Counted from the first letter of the stretch, positions 18,878 to 27,197 are shown. The stretch: 39,364 nt of DNA from Gemmatimonadota bacterium (GCA_028873845.1 JAPPNO010000114.1:1-39364); one strand, 5' to 3'. The notes: generated by a model not told the origin, from the letters alone. A program made the numbers and translations.

Positions 18878-20116
18878 ATGACACCGCGAACCAGCCATGG
18901 GCTCGTCACCGCTGTCATGGCGCTGGCCTGTGAGACCGCACCAGCCGTAATCAACGAACCCGCCGGGACCTGGATCACCGAATCCGCCTTCGAGATCGGA
19001 GACGAGCTGGAGGGGGACGCACTTTTCACAAGAGTGGATCACGTACAGGTTTCGACCGATGGCCAGCGAGTCTTCGTCCTGGAAGGCGGCATCGAGCGCC
19101 TGACCGTCTGGACCCCGGGGGGTTCACTCGTCCAGGACGTGGGAGGGCCCGGTGACGGACCGGGTGAATTGATGGGTGCCAGGGAGATCGGACTGGTCCA
19201 GGACGGCTACTACGTTCGCGACTCCCGGCGCTTCACCTTCTTCACTCACAGCGGTGCGGTGGCCAGGACTGTCTCCTACCCTCCTCCCTCGGTGAGCTTC
19301 CACGGCTTCAGGATCGAACCTCGTCTACTGGTTGATGAGGGTCGCTTTCTCGGCGTTCCGGTAGTCCCGGCGCACGTCATGGCGGGTTGGCTGGGCGACG
19401 ATCCGATTCATGAACTGCCGGTGTTGGGTGTGTCGCGGGAACGTGACCGGTGGGGCGTGGATACGCTCCTTTTCCTGGATCTGAGAAACCGGGACCTGCA
19501 CGTTGGACCAGGTGACGCGTCGTTTGCCTGGGGTGTCCACTCACGCCAACCCTATCACGACGCCGACGAAAGGGATTTCGATCCAGGAACCGGCACCGTT
19601 GTGGTCCTGAAGAAGAATCGTGAACCGGGAAGCATCCGGCTCATGGAGCTGTCATCCGATGGCGACACGGTTTGGCAGCAGGATCTCTCGCGGCCGGTGG
19701 TCCCGTTCTCGCCGGAGGTTCTCGATGACCTCGTGGAGTGGCTGGTACAGGGATTGGTTGCGCAGACCCGGGGATCGGGATCGCCGCTCTCCCGTGGAGA
19801 CGCCCGCAAGGCGGTCGATGAGGCGCTCTACGTGCCTGATTTCTACCCGGCCGGGAATGTAGTGCGAGCCATGGTTTCCGGCGATGTGTGGTTCGAGACT
19901 TATGAGCAGTCGGGCGTGGACACGCTCGAGACCTGGTTTGCCCTGCGGAGGGGCGGGAACGAGTCCGGCCTGCGAAGAATACTGCTGCCCCTGGATTTTT
20001 CCCCCCATGCCGCGACCCATACGCACGTCTGGGGAATACGGCGCGACACCTTGGGAATCAACTTTGTGGTCGGGCGGCGTCTGGTGCGCCACGTACCAGA
20101 CAGAGCAGGCAATTGA
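18878..20116 (+). CDS. Propeller-like exported lipoprotein (paralogue A)
   Basis: A 412-aa protein whose N-terminus resembles a lipoprotein signal (VTAVMALAC, C18). It looks like a six-bladed beta-propeller: repeated strand motifs such as DHVQVSTDGQRVFVLEGG, RLTVWTPGGSLVQDVGGPG, GYYVRDSRRFTFFTHSGAV and a closing blade VSGDVWFETYEQSGVDTLETW. Such proteins with a GPGxGPGE-like turn are common in Bacteroidota and Gemmatimonadota and are mostly uncharacterised. It shares residues with the next gene throughout, including the C-terminal THTHVWGIRRDTLG and VVGRRLV. It begins 12 nt after the Cys-rich gene and overlaps the next start (TTGA). No catalytic motif seen. Fold assignment is by motif impression only. 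Confidence 0.65.
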   Translation: MTPRTSHGLVTAVMALACETAPAVINEPAGTWITESAFEIGDELEGDALFTRVDHVQVSTDGQRVFVLEGGIERLTVWTPGGSLVQDVGGPGDGPGELMGAREIGLVQDGYYVRDSRRFTFFTHSGAVARTVSYPPPSVSFHGFRIEPRLLVDEGRFLGVPVVPAHVMAGWLGDDPIHELPVLGVSRERDRWGVDTLLFLDLRNRDLHVGPGDASFAWGVHSRQPYHDADERDFDPGTGTVVVLKKNREPGSIRLMELSSDGDTVWQQDLSRPVVPFSPEVLDDLVEWLVQGLVAQTRGSGSPLSRGDARKAVDEALYVPDFYPAGNVVRAMVSGDVWFETYEQSGVDTLETWFALRRGGNESGLRRILLPLDFSPHAATHTHVWGIRRDTLGINFVVGRRLVRHVPDRAGN

Positions 20117-21378
20117 CCAGGCCAGGGGTCACCGCGCCGCGATCGCCTGGCCCGCCGCTCATATTCGCGGCGATCGGACTGGTCTTCGTGGCCGCTGCCC
20201 CGGTCAAGGCGGCCAATAGCCAGGAGTGGACCACGGCACCAGAGTATGAGATCGGCGGCGAACCCGCCGCCGGGGCGACACTTCGGCACCTGGGTCAGGT
20301 GCGCGTGAGCCGAGACGGCTCCCGGGTTTACGTGATCGAACGCCACAGATACGTGAGCGCAGTCGGCCGAGGTCCTCGGGTGACGGTCTGGTCGCCTGAC
20401 GGTTCGTTGCTCGTGGAGATCGGCCCGGAAGACGAGATCCGCCATTTAGGAGTCTCGCTGGGGATCCGACCCGCACCGACAGGCTTCTCGACCCGGCATG
20501 CCTCCCTGTTTGCGCATTTTTCACACGACGGACTACTGCTGGAGACCGTGGAGCACCCGCAACCGGACGTGGACGGAGTCAGCGTACTCGCGGTACTCGA
20601 TGACGGGACGTTCATCGGGTTGACCCGGGTCCCCCGGCCAAGTGTGAGGCTTGGCTGGGCGCGTGCCGAACCCGACACGGATGACCACCTGCTTCACGTC
20701 CTGCAAACGGAAGACGGTTGGAAGTGGGACACTATCGCCGATCTGGACAGGCGGAACCTTGTGATGGGTGTACGGGCCATTGGTGAATCCAGTCCGATTC
20801 CCACGGACCACTTTGCCGGGCAGCCGTTTTCCGACACCGACCTCTTCTACCTGGATCCGGATTCCGGCCTCGTCGGGATCGTGACCCGCAACAAAGCTCC
20901 CGGTGAGGTGGACCTCAACGAAATATCCATCCGTGGCGATACGACTTGGCAGCGGCACCTTGAACTGCCCTCCGTCCCAATCCCGGCCGAGGTACTTCAC
21001 GAGGCGGTTGAGGGTGTGGTGGAAAGCGTCCTCTCGGACCCGGCGGCGCCGGGGGACGCGTTGGCCAGGCTGCCGTTGGACACGCTGCGGCGCATGGTCC
21101 GGGATGCGCTTCACCGGCCCTCGCACCAGCCGCCCGTGACGCGCGCAATCGCAACCGTTTCCGGTGAGGTCTGGCTGCGGTCGGCAGAACACTCCGACAC
21201 GATGGTCGCCTGGTACTCCCTGCCGCGTGGAAACGTCACCGATCCGCCGAGGCGGATCCGGTTACCTGTTTGGTTTCGCCTTTCGGACGTGACGGACACC
21301 CACGTCTGGGGTATCCGCACGCATGAGGATGGAGCGGCCCAGGTTCTGGGACGCAGGCTGATCCCGACGGCGCGGTAG
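20113..21378 (+). CDS. Propeller-like exported protein (paralogue B)
   Basis: A 421-aa tandem paralogue of the preceding protein. The TTG at 20113 overlaps the upstream stop as TTGA and gives a signal-like N-terminus (LIFAAIGLVFVAAAPVKA) with no lipobox Cys, so this copy is probably soluble or processed while copy A is lipidated. Shared features with copy A: APEYEIGGEPAAGATLRHLG, QVRVSRDGSRVYVIE, RVTVWSPDGSLLVEIG, WQRHLELPSVPIPAEVLHEA, VSGEVWLRSAEHSDT and the ending TDTHVWGIRTHE..LGRRLIP. The paralogues are diverged (perhaps a third identical by eye), so the duplication is old. Function unknown; physical interaction with copy A or the Cys-rich protein is conjecture. Confidence 0.65.
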   Translation: MTRPGVTAPRSPGPPLIFAAIGLVFVAAAPVKAANSQEWTTAPEYEIGGEPAAGATLRHLGQVRVSRDGSRVYVIERHRYVSAVGRGPRVTVWSPDGSLLVEIGPEDEIRHLGVSLGIRPAPTGFSTRHASLFAHFSHDGLLLETVEHPQPDVDGVSVLAVLDDGTFIGLTRVPRPSVRLGWARAEPDTDDHLLHVLQTEDGWKWDTIADLDRRNLVMGVRAIGESSPIPTDHFAGQPFSDTDLFYLDPDSGLVGIVTRNKAPGEVDLNEISIRGDTTWQRHLELPSVPIPAEVLHEAVEGVVESVLSDPAAPGDALARLPLDTLRRMVRDALHRPSHQPPVTRAIATVSGEVWLRSAEHSDTMVAWYSLPRGNVTDPPRRIRLPVWFRLSDVTDTHVWGIRTHEDGAAQVLGRRLIPTAR

Positions 21379-21405
21379 GAAATGGGTGCTGGGGGGTGCC
21401 GTTCT

Positions 21406-21536
21406 CGGTGTCCACGGCAGCCAGGTCAGCAGTTGGCACCGAAAACCGCAACGGAGGTGTTGACCCTCCGAAAACGGTGCCGAATCGCCCGATTTCGCCC
21501 TCGTCGGACACCGGAAAGCCACTTTGTCGCAAAGTG
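21406..21536 (+). ncRNA. Candidate structured RNA / nested stem region
   Basis: Three nested complementary pairs plus one hairpin lie in this intergenic stretch: CGGTGTCC (21406-21413) with GGACACCG (21506-21513); GGCACCG (21436-21442) with CGGTGCC (21475-21481); CGGAGG (21452-21457) with CCTCCG (21465-21470); and CACTTTG (21520-21526) with CAAAGTG (21530-21536) around TCG. All are perfect. It follows the propeller pair and ends 84 nt before the ECF sigma gene, so it could be a 5' leader, a terminator complex or a small RNA. No known class recognised. Confidence 0.4.
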
Positions 21537-21620
21537 ACCCCCCATATCAGGCCGTCCCTGCATTTAAGAGGGTGAAGGCCGCGGAATAGCGGTCGAACGA
21601 GCATTGGATGGGAGGTTCCG

Positions 21621-22202
21621 ATGGTGTCGAAGGACGAGAGATGGGATCTGATGGCGAAGTGGTTGGCGGCCCACCGGCGAGCGATGCTCAAGGAGGCCAG
21701 GAGCCATGTGACTTGCTCGATGGCCGCCGAAGACATCGTCCAGGATGCGACAATTGTGGCCCTGAGGCGCTGCAGAAGCCTGAAACGTGGGGCGGCGGTG
21801 CGACCGTGGCTGCTGCGAATCACGGCGAGTGTGGCAAGGAAATCCATCGCGAAGCGCGCGCGACGCAGAGCACTTCGAGCGAAGCACATTGCTGCTGCGG
21901 TCGCACCTGTCGATCCGCTCCCGCCATCATCGGAGCCGGATCGGCCAATCGACCTGATCCTGGACGCCCTGGAATCCCTTCCGGAACTCCAGCGACGAAC
22001 CGTCCGCTGCCTGCTGGATGGCTTGTCCTACCGGGAGACGGCCGCCAGAATGGACAAGACACCGGGGGCCGTGAGGATGCTCCGCCAGCGGGCTGTGGAC
22101 AATCTTCGGCGGTTGCTGCGTCCCCCCCCCCGCAAGCGCAACACCGGCACCCGACCCCCTGGAGTCCAACAGCCAGCCTTCCGACCGCAGGAGACGACAT
22201 GA
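21621..22202 (+). CDS. ECF-type RNA polymerase sigma factor
   Basis: A 193-aa sigma-70-family factor with only regions 2 and 4. Region 2 covers about residues 20-75 (CSMAAEDIVQDATIVALRRC, then AVRPWLLRITASVARKSIAKR) and region 4 about 110-165 (ALESLPELQRRTVRCLLDGL, then LSYRETAARMDKTPGAVRML). GGAGGT at 21611-21616 precedes the ATG. The C-terminal tail after R167 is basic and Pro-rich and contains a C10 homopolymer. The stop overlaps the start of a secreted protein gene (ATGA); no anti-sigma gene is adjacent, which is unusual for ECF factors. Target promoters are unknown; the cotranscribed secreted protein and nearby exported proteins are candidates. Confidence 0.88.
   Translation: MVSKDERWDLMAKWLAAHRRAMLKEARSHVTCSMAAEDIVQDATIVALRRCRSLKRGAAVRPWLLRITASVARKSIAKRARRRALRAKHIAAAVAPVDPLPPSSEPDRPIDLILDALESLPELQRRTVRCLLDGLSYRETAARMDKTPGAVRMLRQRAVDNLRRLLRPPPRKRNTGTRPPGVQQPAFRPQETT
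22122..22131 (+). repeat. C10 homopolymer tract in sigma-factor gene
   Basis: Ten consecutive C encode P168-P170 and the first base of R171. Gain of one C, or a -1 slip, would join the sigma frame to the frame of the downstream secreted protein, which is open from here to 22870. Loss of one base would give a different tail. Confidence 0.85.
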
Positions 22203-22870
22203 TTGACGCGATGCACAGGCGTACGGGTACGGCCGCCCTCGCCCTCCTCCTCGCCACCACCCTCACCCCCACCCCCGCCACCGCGCAGGACTGCCCCGAC
22301 GGCGATTTCCCCGATGGCTGGGAGGTCCGTTTCGACCGTGAGGGCATGAGCATGGACGACCTCTGCCTGGTCACCATGCCACCCGGCGTGCACATCACGA
22401 CCGGCCCCAGGATGATCGCCTACCACCCCGATTCGGTCGCGGCCGGCGACTTCCGGATCGAGTCCGAGACCTACCTCTTCGATCCCGGGGGGCGCCGCGA
22501 GGCCTTCGGGTTCTTCATCGGGGGCAGCGACCTTCAGGGTCCCGGCCAGAGCTACACCTACTTCCTCCTGCGCGAAGGCGGCGAGTTCCTCGTCAAGACC
22601 CGCGCGGGCACGGCCACGCCGGTGGTCCGGGACTGGACGGCCCACCCGGCCATCGCGTCGTACGCCACCAGGCCGGAGGAGAGCGCCACGGCCAAAAACG
22701 TTCTCGCGCTCGAGGCCGACGGCGACGAGCTGCGTTTCTTCGTCAACGGCGAACAGGTTTGGTCCGGTCCGCGCGGCGACCTCGCAACCGACGGCATCTT
22801 CGGCCTACGGGTCAACCACAGACTCGACCTGCACGTCACCACGATCATGTCGGGGGCACTACCGGACTAG
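22199..22870 (+). CDS. Secreted protein, LamG/glycan-binding-like, coupled to ECF sigma gene
   Basis: A 223-aa exported protein. The ATG at 22199 overlaps the sigma-factor stop as ATGA and has AGGAG upstream. Residues 1-30 form a signal peptide (TAALALLLATTLTPTPATAQ). The mature part looks like an all-beta sandwich of the concanavalin-A/LamG or 3-keto-disaccharide-hydrolase-like kind: FRIESETYLFDPGGRREAFG, FFIGGSDLQGPGQSYTYFLL, a RDWTAHPAI segment, ELRFFVNGEQVWSGP, and GIFGLRVNHRLDLHV. The strand order and the NGEQVW turn are typical of that fold, but I see no clear catalytic residues. Two Cys (DCPDG, DDLCLV) could form one disulfide. Translational coupling suggests it is a direct output or partner of the sigma factor. 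Confidence 0.68.
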   Translation: MIDAMHRRTGTAALALLLATTLTPTPATAQDCPDGDFPDGWEVRFDREGMSMDDLCLVTMPPGVHITTGPRMIAYHPDSVAAGDFRIESETYLFDPGGRREAFGFFIGGSDLQGPGQSYTYFLLREGGEFLVKTRAGTATPVVRDWTAHPAIASYATRPEESATAKNVLALEADGDELRFFVNGEQVWSGPRGDLATDGIFGLRVNHRLDLHVTTIMSGALPD

Positions 22871-22893
22871 TCAGACCAGTTGGATTGACCGGC

Positions 22894-23064
22894 ATGAATC
22901 CCGTCTATTCCACCTACGAGGCCAAGGCCGGGTTCTCCGAAGTCCTGCGGCTGGTCCGCGAGGGTACGGGGTTCGTCACTCTGGACCGTCAACAGGCCGA
23001 AGTCGCTTCGGCTTTGGGGTTCCGGAACGGCGGCGCTTTCCCCCCTCAGAAATCCAGCCAGTAG
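22894..23064 (+). pseudogene. Truncated Phd/YefM-like antitoxin remnant
   Basis: A 56-codon frame starting MNPVYSTYEAKAGFSEVLRL matches the DNA-binding N-terminus of Phd/YefM antitoxins, whose usual form is V-S-x-x-E-A-K-x-x-F-S-x-L-L-x-x-V. After VREGTGFVTLDRQQAEVAS the expected RGRPVAEL segment is degenerate and the C-terminal toxin-binding arm is missing. The frame ends inside the convergent DUF5916 gene with a 19-nt overlap. No toxin gene (Doc, RelE or PIN type) is adjacent. It is probably a decayed orphan antitoxin; a functional short repressor cannot be excluded. Confidence 0.5.
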
Positions 23065-25715
23065 CTCGCCTTCACCAGCAGCACATTGTGCATCGGGTCG
23101 TTCCACAGGTCGCGCACGTCGTCGATCCCGTCCAGACCGGGCTCGCTGGCGCGGCCGAACCGGTCCTGCGTCCACACGACGAACAGGGTCGAACCCGGCA
23201 GGTACTCCCAGCGCAGCACCACGTTGCTGCGGAACGAGCGCACGCGGAAATCCGGATTCGGGAACCGGATCGCGCGGCTTGGCCCCGGTCCGTCGGCGTC
23301 CACGCTGTAGAAGTCCGCGCCCTCCTCGATGGTGGACCCGTTCTCGCCGTATCGCAGGAAGTCGAAGGTCCCGGGGGTCCTGAGGGCGCTGAACCCCTCG
23401 TAGTCGCCGCTTGAAATGAACGGCTGCGCGTAGACCTGCAGCGTGATCAGGGGTGTGATCGCCAGGTCCATGCGGATGGTCGCGGAAAGCGTGGTCCGTT
23501 CGAGTTCGGCGAAGAGGTAGCGCCGGCTCCACGTCCGGCCCGCGAGGGGGTCGGGAACCTGCCCGACGTAGAAGACCGATGTCCAGCTCCGGCCGATGCG
23601 CGGCCCGATGCTCCAGCTGAGCGACCCGTCGCCGCGCCCGCGGATGCTCGGCGAGAGCGCAACCCCGTACGCTCCCTCCTCGTTCCCCGAGTAGTTGATG
23701 TTGAGATTGCCCGAGATGCTGTTTCGCCCGTCCCCGCTCAGGTTCAGGTTGGCGTTCCAGTTCGCGGGACTGAGCATCGAGGGGCCGCCGCGGGTCGAGC
23801 GCGTGTCCAGGCTGCGGAGGCGGAAGTTGCCCCGGAGGCGGAACGAGCGGAAGCCGTTGGTCTGCCCGTTCGCGTCCAGGTAGAGGCCCCGGTCGACGAC
23901 CTGGTTGCCGAAGTTGCGGCTCTCGCTCCCGTAGAGGTTGACGCTGGCGCCGCGGAAGATCCGGCCCGGCACCGTCCAGCGCTTGCCCCCTCCCCCGGAC
24001 ACCGCGACGAAGTCCCCGATGGTCTGGAATCCCGCGTCGTTCATCTCGAACCCGGGCGATACCGCGCTGCCCTCGAAGCCGTAGGTCCATTCGCCCGCGA
24101 TCCTGCGAAAGGCGAGCTGTCCCGCGAATCCCGTCATCGAGGTGCTTTCGGGGTCGAGCGACACGTAGTTCTGGTCGGGGCGCTGGTAGTAGCGGACGGG
24201 TGACAGCTGGGCGCGGAGCATCGAGAGCGCGTCTCCCCGCACATAGGATCCCGCAGCCCAGCCCGAGAACGAATAGGTGCGGTTGTCGAAGCGGTGCAGG
24301 AAGTCCACGCCAGCCGCGAAGGCACGGTCGCGCAGCCCGTTGAAGGCCTCGTCGTCCAGGTTGCGCACCACGCCGGTCGCGATCGCCCCGATCAGGGTGT
24401 TGCCCTCCCGCATGTCCTTTCGGATCCGGAGCGCGGTGATGTTGGAGAGGGGATCGACGGGCGCCTCGCCGACGGGCATGTCGGCCCCGTCGGTATACCG
24501 GGCCATCTCGCGCTGGGTGGTGGCGTTCATGAAGGCGACGATCAGGTCGGACTCGGTGCGCCCCGTGATCTTGGCCGCGCCCAGGATCGTGGATGCCCGC
24601 GGCTGGTCCACGTACGTCCCCTTGCCGTAGGCCGACAGCACCGGCCGCTGCCCCACGCGCCGCGAATAGAAGAAGTCGAGTCCCCGCATCCCGCCGAACC
24701 CGAAGAGCCCCGACCCTTCGACGAAGAACGGACGCCGCTCCTCGAAGCGGGTCTCGAAGGCCGAGAGGTTGACCACCGCGGGGTCCGCCTCCACCTGGCC
24801 GAAGTCGGGGTTGAAGGTCGCGTCCAGCGTGAGGCCGTTGGTCAGCCCGTACTTGAGGTCGACGCCTGCGTTGCCGGTGGTGAGCGACCCGTCGTCGAAG
24901 GGGCTGGCGGGGTCCGCGCGCTGGTCGTAGGAGGTGTTGGAGACGGCGTACGGCAGGATCTCGAGGCGTCCGGGCCGGCGAATCCCCTCGAGGCCCAGCA
25001 GGTGGCCGAACTGGGAGGTCCAGCCGGGTTCGGTCGGGGGCCGCCAGCTCCAGGTGACGCCCTCGCCCAGATGGAAGATGTCGCGCCTGAAGTTGATCCC
25101 CCACACCTGGCTCTCGGCCTCGCGGAAGCGGAGCTGGGAGAAGGGGATCCGCATTTCGGCGACCCACCCCAGCGAATCCACGCGGGTCGAGGCGGTCCAG
25201 ACGGGATCCCAGCCGGAGTCGATTCCCTGAAAGCCGTCGTTGGGGGCGACGAGGTCGTTGCGCCCGCCCGCGGGCGTGACGCCGAAGACGAAGGTCGTGC
25301 GGTGGTCGTGGTAGGAATCGATCTGCACCTGGAACTGGTCGTTGGCCTGCATGAAGGAGTCGCGCCGGCCGCGCAGCTGCGAGATCGTGGCCGGGTCGTC
25401 GGCGTACATGCGGGCACCGACGTAGAGCGCGTCGTCGGTGTAGGCGACCCGCACTTCGGTGCGCTCCCCCGCGGGATTGCCGTCGCCGGGCCGGTCGCGG
25501 CGGAATCCGGTGATGGGTATTGCGATCTGCCAGACGGCGTCGTCCAGGCGGCCGTCGAGGTTGGGGGCGATGTCGGCCCGGACCGCGGTGACGGTGGGGG
25601 GCGTGTAGCCGCCCCGGTGCGTGAGGGTGGAGTCGGGGGGGGAGGAGAGCTGGGCCGCGGACGGTGCTGCGGCCGCCGCGAGGAAAGCGGTGAGAAGGGC
25701 GGCGGTACGGGTCAT
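23046..25715 (-). CDS. DUF5916 outer-membrane protein with CBM9-like N-terminal domain
   Basis: An 889-aa exported protein. The ATG at 25715 gives a clean signal peptide (MTRTAALLTAFLAAAAAPSA, cleavage after AQ); a longer in-frame start would add an implausible tail. Residues about 35-220 form a CBM9-like sandwich (PNLDGRLDDAVWQIA, VRVAYTDDALYVGARMY, WVAEMRIPFSQLRF). The remainder is DUF5916, a predicted beta-barrel, with ATFNPDFGQVEADPAVVNLS, FEERRPFFVEGSGLF, many alternating aromatic strands, and a C-terminal SYWLDF with a terminal Phe. DUF5916 proteins are common in Gemmatimonadota and Bacteroidota and have no settled function. It is monocistronic on the minus strand and convergent with the antitoxin remnant. 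Confidence 0.85.
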   Translation of the reverse strand: MTRTAALLTAFLAAAAAPSAAQLSSPPDSTLTHRGGYTPPTVTAVRADIAPNLDGRLDDAVWQIAIPITGFRRDRPGDGNPAGERTEVRVAYTDDALYVGARMYADDPATISQLRGRRDSFMQANDQFQVQIDSYHDHRTTFVFGVTPAGGRNDLVAPNDGFQGIDSGWDPVWTASTRVDSLGWVAEMRIPFSQLRFREAESQVWGINFRRDIFHLGEGVTWSWRPPTEPGWTSQFGHLLGLEGIRRPGRLEILPYAVSNTSYDQRADPASPFDDGSLTTGNAGVDLKYGLTNGLTLDATFNPDFGQVEADPAVVNLSAFETRFEERRPFFVEGSGLFGFGGMRGLDFFYSRRVGQRPVLSAYGKGTYVDQPRASTILGAAKITGRTESDLIVAFMNATTQREMARYTDGADMPVGEAPVDPLSNITALRIRKDMREGNTLIGAIATGVVRNLDDEAFNGLRDRAFAAGVDFLHRFDNRTYSFSGWAAGSYVRGDALSMLRAQLSPVRYYQRPDQNYVSLDPESTSMTGFAGQLAFRRIAGEWTYGFEGSAVSPGFEMNDAGFQTIGDFVAVSGGGGKRWTVPGRIFRGASVNLYGSESRNFGNQVVDRGLYLDANGQTNGFRSFRLRGNFRLRSLDTRSTRGGPSMLSPANWNANLNLSGDGRNSISGNLNINYSGNEEGAYGVALSPSIRGRGDGSLSWSIGPRIGRSWTSVFYVGQVPDPLAGRTWSRRYLFAELERTTLSATIRMDLAITPLITLQVYAQPFISSGDYEGFSALRTPGTFDFLRYGENGSTIEEGADFYSVDADGPGPSRAIRFPNPDFRVRSFRSNVVLRWEYLPGSTLFVVWTQDRFGRASEPGLDGIDDVRDLWNDPMHNVLLVKASYWLDF

Positions 25716-25846
25716 GGCGGTCCTGGCTTGTCGAGTGGAAAGAAGGGCCACACACAAGGTCCCCTTGGGGAGTGCTTTTGTTGACATCCGTACGCGGCTA
25801 CGGGGTCGTCCCATGGCTCCCGTTTTCGCCGGCCCGTTCCCCCAGT

Positions 25847-25877
25847 CTCCGGCGCCGCAACGCTCCCGGTGCCGGAG
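25847..25877 (-). terminator. Strong hairpin downstream of CoA-transferase gene
   Basis: CTCCGGCGCC (25847-25856) pairs with GGTGCCGGAG (25868-25877) in a 10-bp stem with one G-U and an 11-nt loop, 16 nt past the stop of the minus-strand CoA-transferase gene. There is no T-tract, so it may be a pause or 3' stability element and not a classical intrinsic terminator. The rest of 25716-25892 holds no gene. Confidence 0.5.
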
Positions 25878-25892
25878 GGATTCGGCCGCGGA

Positions 25893-27011
25893 CTACACCC
25901 CATACTCCCGAAACACCTCATCGTTGTGCTCCCCCAGCTTCGGAGCCCGCCGCCGCCCCTCCGGCATCCCCAGCGGCGTCCGCACCTGCAGCGTCCCCGG
26001 CGCGTCCTCGTCCGGGATCTCGAAGAAGACCCCGCGTTCGCGGTGCAGCGCGTGCTCCGACACCTCGTCCAGCTCCAGGACGGGCTCGCAGCAGCAGTCG
26101 TGCCCGGCCAGAACACTCGCCCACTCGTCCCGCGTTCTCGTTGCGATGATCCGGGTCAGCTGGCCGCGAAGGTCGGCGTCTCCCTCCGCCCCCGGCCCCA
26201 CCTCCAGCCCGGCCGCCTCGGCCAGCCGATTCAGGAATTGCGGCTCGAGCGCCCCGACGCTCAGGTACCGGCCGTCGCTCGTCCGGTAGACGCCGTAGCG
26301 CGCCGCCCCGCCGTTCAGCAGCCCCGTCCCTCGTGTGGGCGGCGATGGCCCGGCGCGGACGATCCCGAACTCGCCGGCCAGCATGGCGAGCGCGCCCTCG
26401 GTCATCGAGATGTCGAGGTGCGTGCCCCGGCCGGAGCGGTCTCGTTCGATGAGGGCGGCGAGGATTGCGATCGCGCCCCACATGGCGCCCCCTCCCAGGT
26501 CGGCGATCTGCACGCCCGACAGCGCCGGGGGGCCGGCCGGATCCTGGCCGCTCATCCCCAGCACCCCGGCCAGCGCCAGGTAGTTGATGTCGTGGCCTGC
26601 GCGGTCGCGGTACGGACCTGTCTGCCCGTACCCCGAAATGGAGCACAGGACGATGCGTTCGTTGCGCTCGCTCAGGGCGGCCCAGCCCACCCCCAGCCGG
26701 TCCACCACCCCGGGGCGGAAGCTCTCGACCACCACGTCGGCGCGCTCCGCCATGCGCAGGAACCGCTCGCGTTCCCGGCCGTCCTTCAGGTCCATCGTGA
26801 CCGACCGCTTGTTGCGGTTGACCGACAGATAGCGGCCGGACGGCCCGTCGCCGCGGGGCGGGAAGTCGCGCATGTAGTCGCCCCGGCGCGGTTCCTCCAC
26901 CTTGACCACGTCGGCGCCGAGATCGGCGAGGATCATGGTGAGGAAGGGACCGGGGAGAAGGCGGGACAGGTCGAGGACCTTGACGCCCTGGAGGGCACGG
27001 GCGAGGGACAT
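25893..27011 (-). CDS. CaiB/BaiF (family III) CoA-transferase, alpha-methylacyl-CoA racemase-like
   Basis: A 372-aa member of the family III CoA-transferase/racemase group. The N-terminal Rossmann-like part has [20 protein letters not shown] and [23 protein letters not shown] and [17 protein letters not shown] follow. [15 protein letters not shown] with H140, and IADLGGG with D171, match the H...D pair of alpha-methylacyl-CoA racemases, which makes racemase the better guess over formyl-CoA or carnitine CoA-transferase. The ATG at 27011 has AGGAG upstream. A dispersed repeat lies only 36 nt upstream, inside the likely leader. Role in branched-chain or bile-acid-like acyl-CoA degradation is inferred; the enoyl-CoA hydratase at 1.5 kb is not linked. 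Confidence 0.83.
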   Translation of the reverse strand: MSLARALQGVKVLDLSRLLPGPFLTMILADLGADVVKVEEPRRGDYMRDFPPRGDGPSGRYLSVNRNKRSVTMDLKDGRERERFLRMAERADVVVESFRPGVVDRLGVGWAALSERNERIVLCSISGYGQTGPYRDRAGHDINYLALAGVLGMSGQDPAGPPALSGVQIADLGGGAMWGAIAILAALIERDRSGRGTHLDISMTEGALAMLAGEFGIVRAGPSPPTRGTGLLNGGAARYGVYRTSDGRYLSVGALEPQFLNRLAEAAGLEVGPGAEGDADLRGQLTRIIATRTRDEWASVLAGHDCCCEPVLELDEVSEHALHRERGVFFEIPDEDAPGTLQVRTPLGMPEGRRRAPKLGEHNDEVFREYGV

Positions 27012-27047
27012 GGGGATCACTCCTGCAGTCCGTGGATGAAGCCGCCC

Positions 27048-27113
27048 GAGCACCGAGAGCCGTGAGGCGCCGGGCCGGCAAGGCGCGACGAAAGGGGAAT
27101 AGCAGGGCTATTC
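27048..27113 (+). repeat. Dispersed repeat, copy 2, with terminal hairpin
   Basis: Bases 27048-27097 match the reverse complement of 1-50 at 47/50 positions. They run directly into a perfect hairpin, GAATAGC (27097-27103) and GCTATTC (27107-27113) around AGG. The element lies in the leader of the CoA-transferase gene and is not coding. The matching length seen is limited by the window edge at copy 1. Confidence 0.75.
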
Positions 27114-27178
27114 ACCCGCGGAGCAACGCAGAGCGCAGCCACAAAGCGGTAGAATGCATGGTAAACATGACATAATGT

Positions 27179-27197
27179 ACACTATGGTTGACAGTGT
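27179..27197. promoter_or_regulatory. Dyad in AT-rich patch upstream of CoA-transferase gene
   Basis: ACACT (27179-27183) and AGTGT (27193-27197) are inverted 9 nt apart, inside an AT-rich stretch (27148-27200) that contrasts with the surroundings. Overlapping ACAT/ATGT pairs occur at 27165-27178. This is the only plausible promoter/operator zone for the minus-strand CoA-transferase gene, but I cannot define -10/-35 boxes. Confidence 0.25.

Noticed and set aside
22199-22870. Anti-sigma factor for the upstream ECF sigma
   Set aside because: The product has a cleavable signal and a beta-sandwich-like mature domain, with no zinc-finger or anti-sigma helix motif in a cytoplasmic N-terminus.
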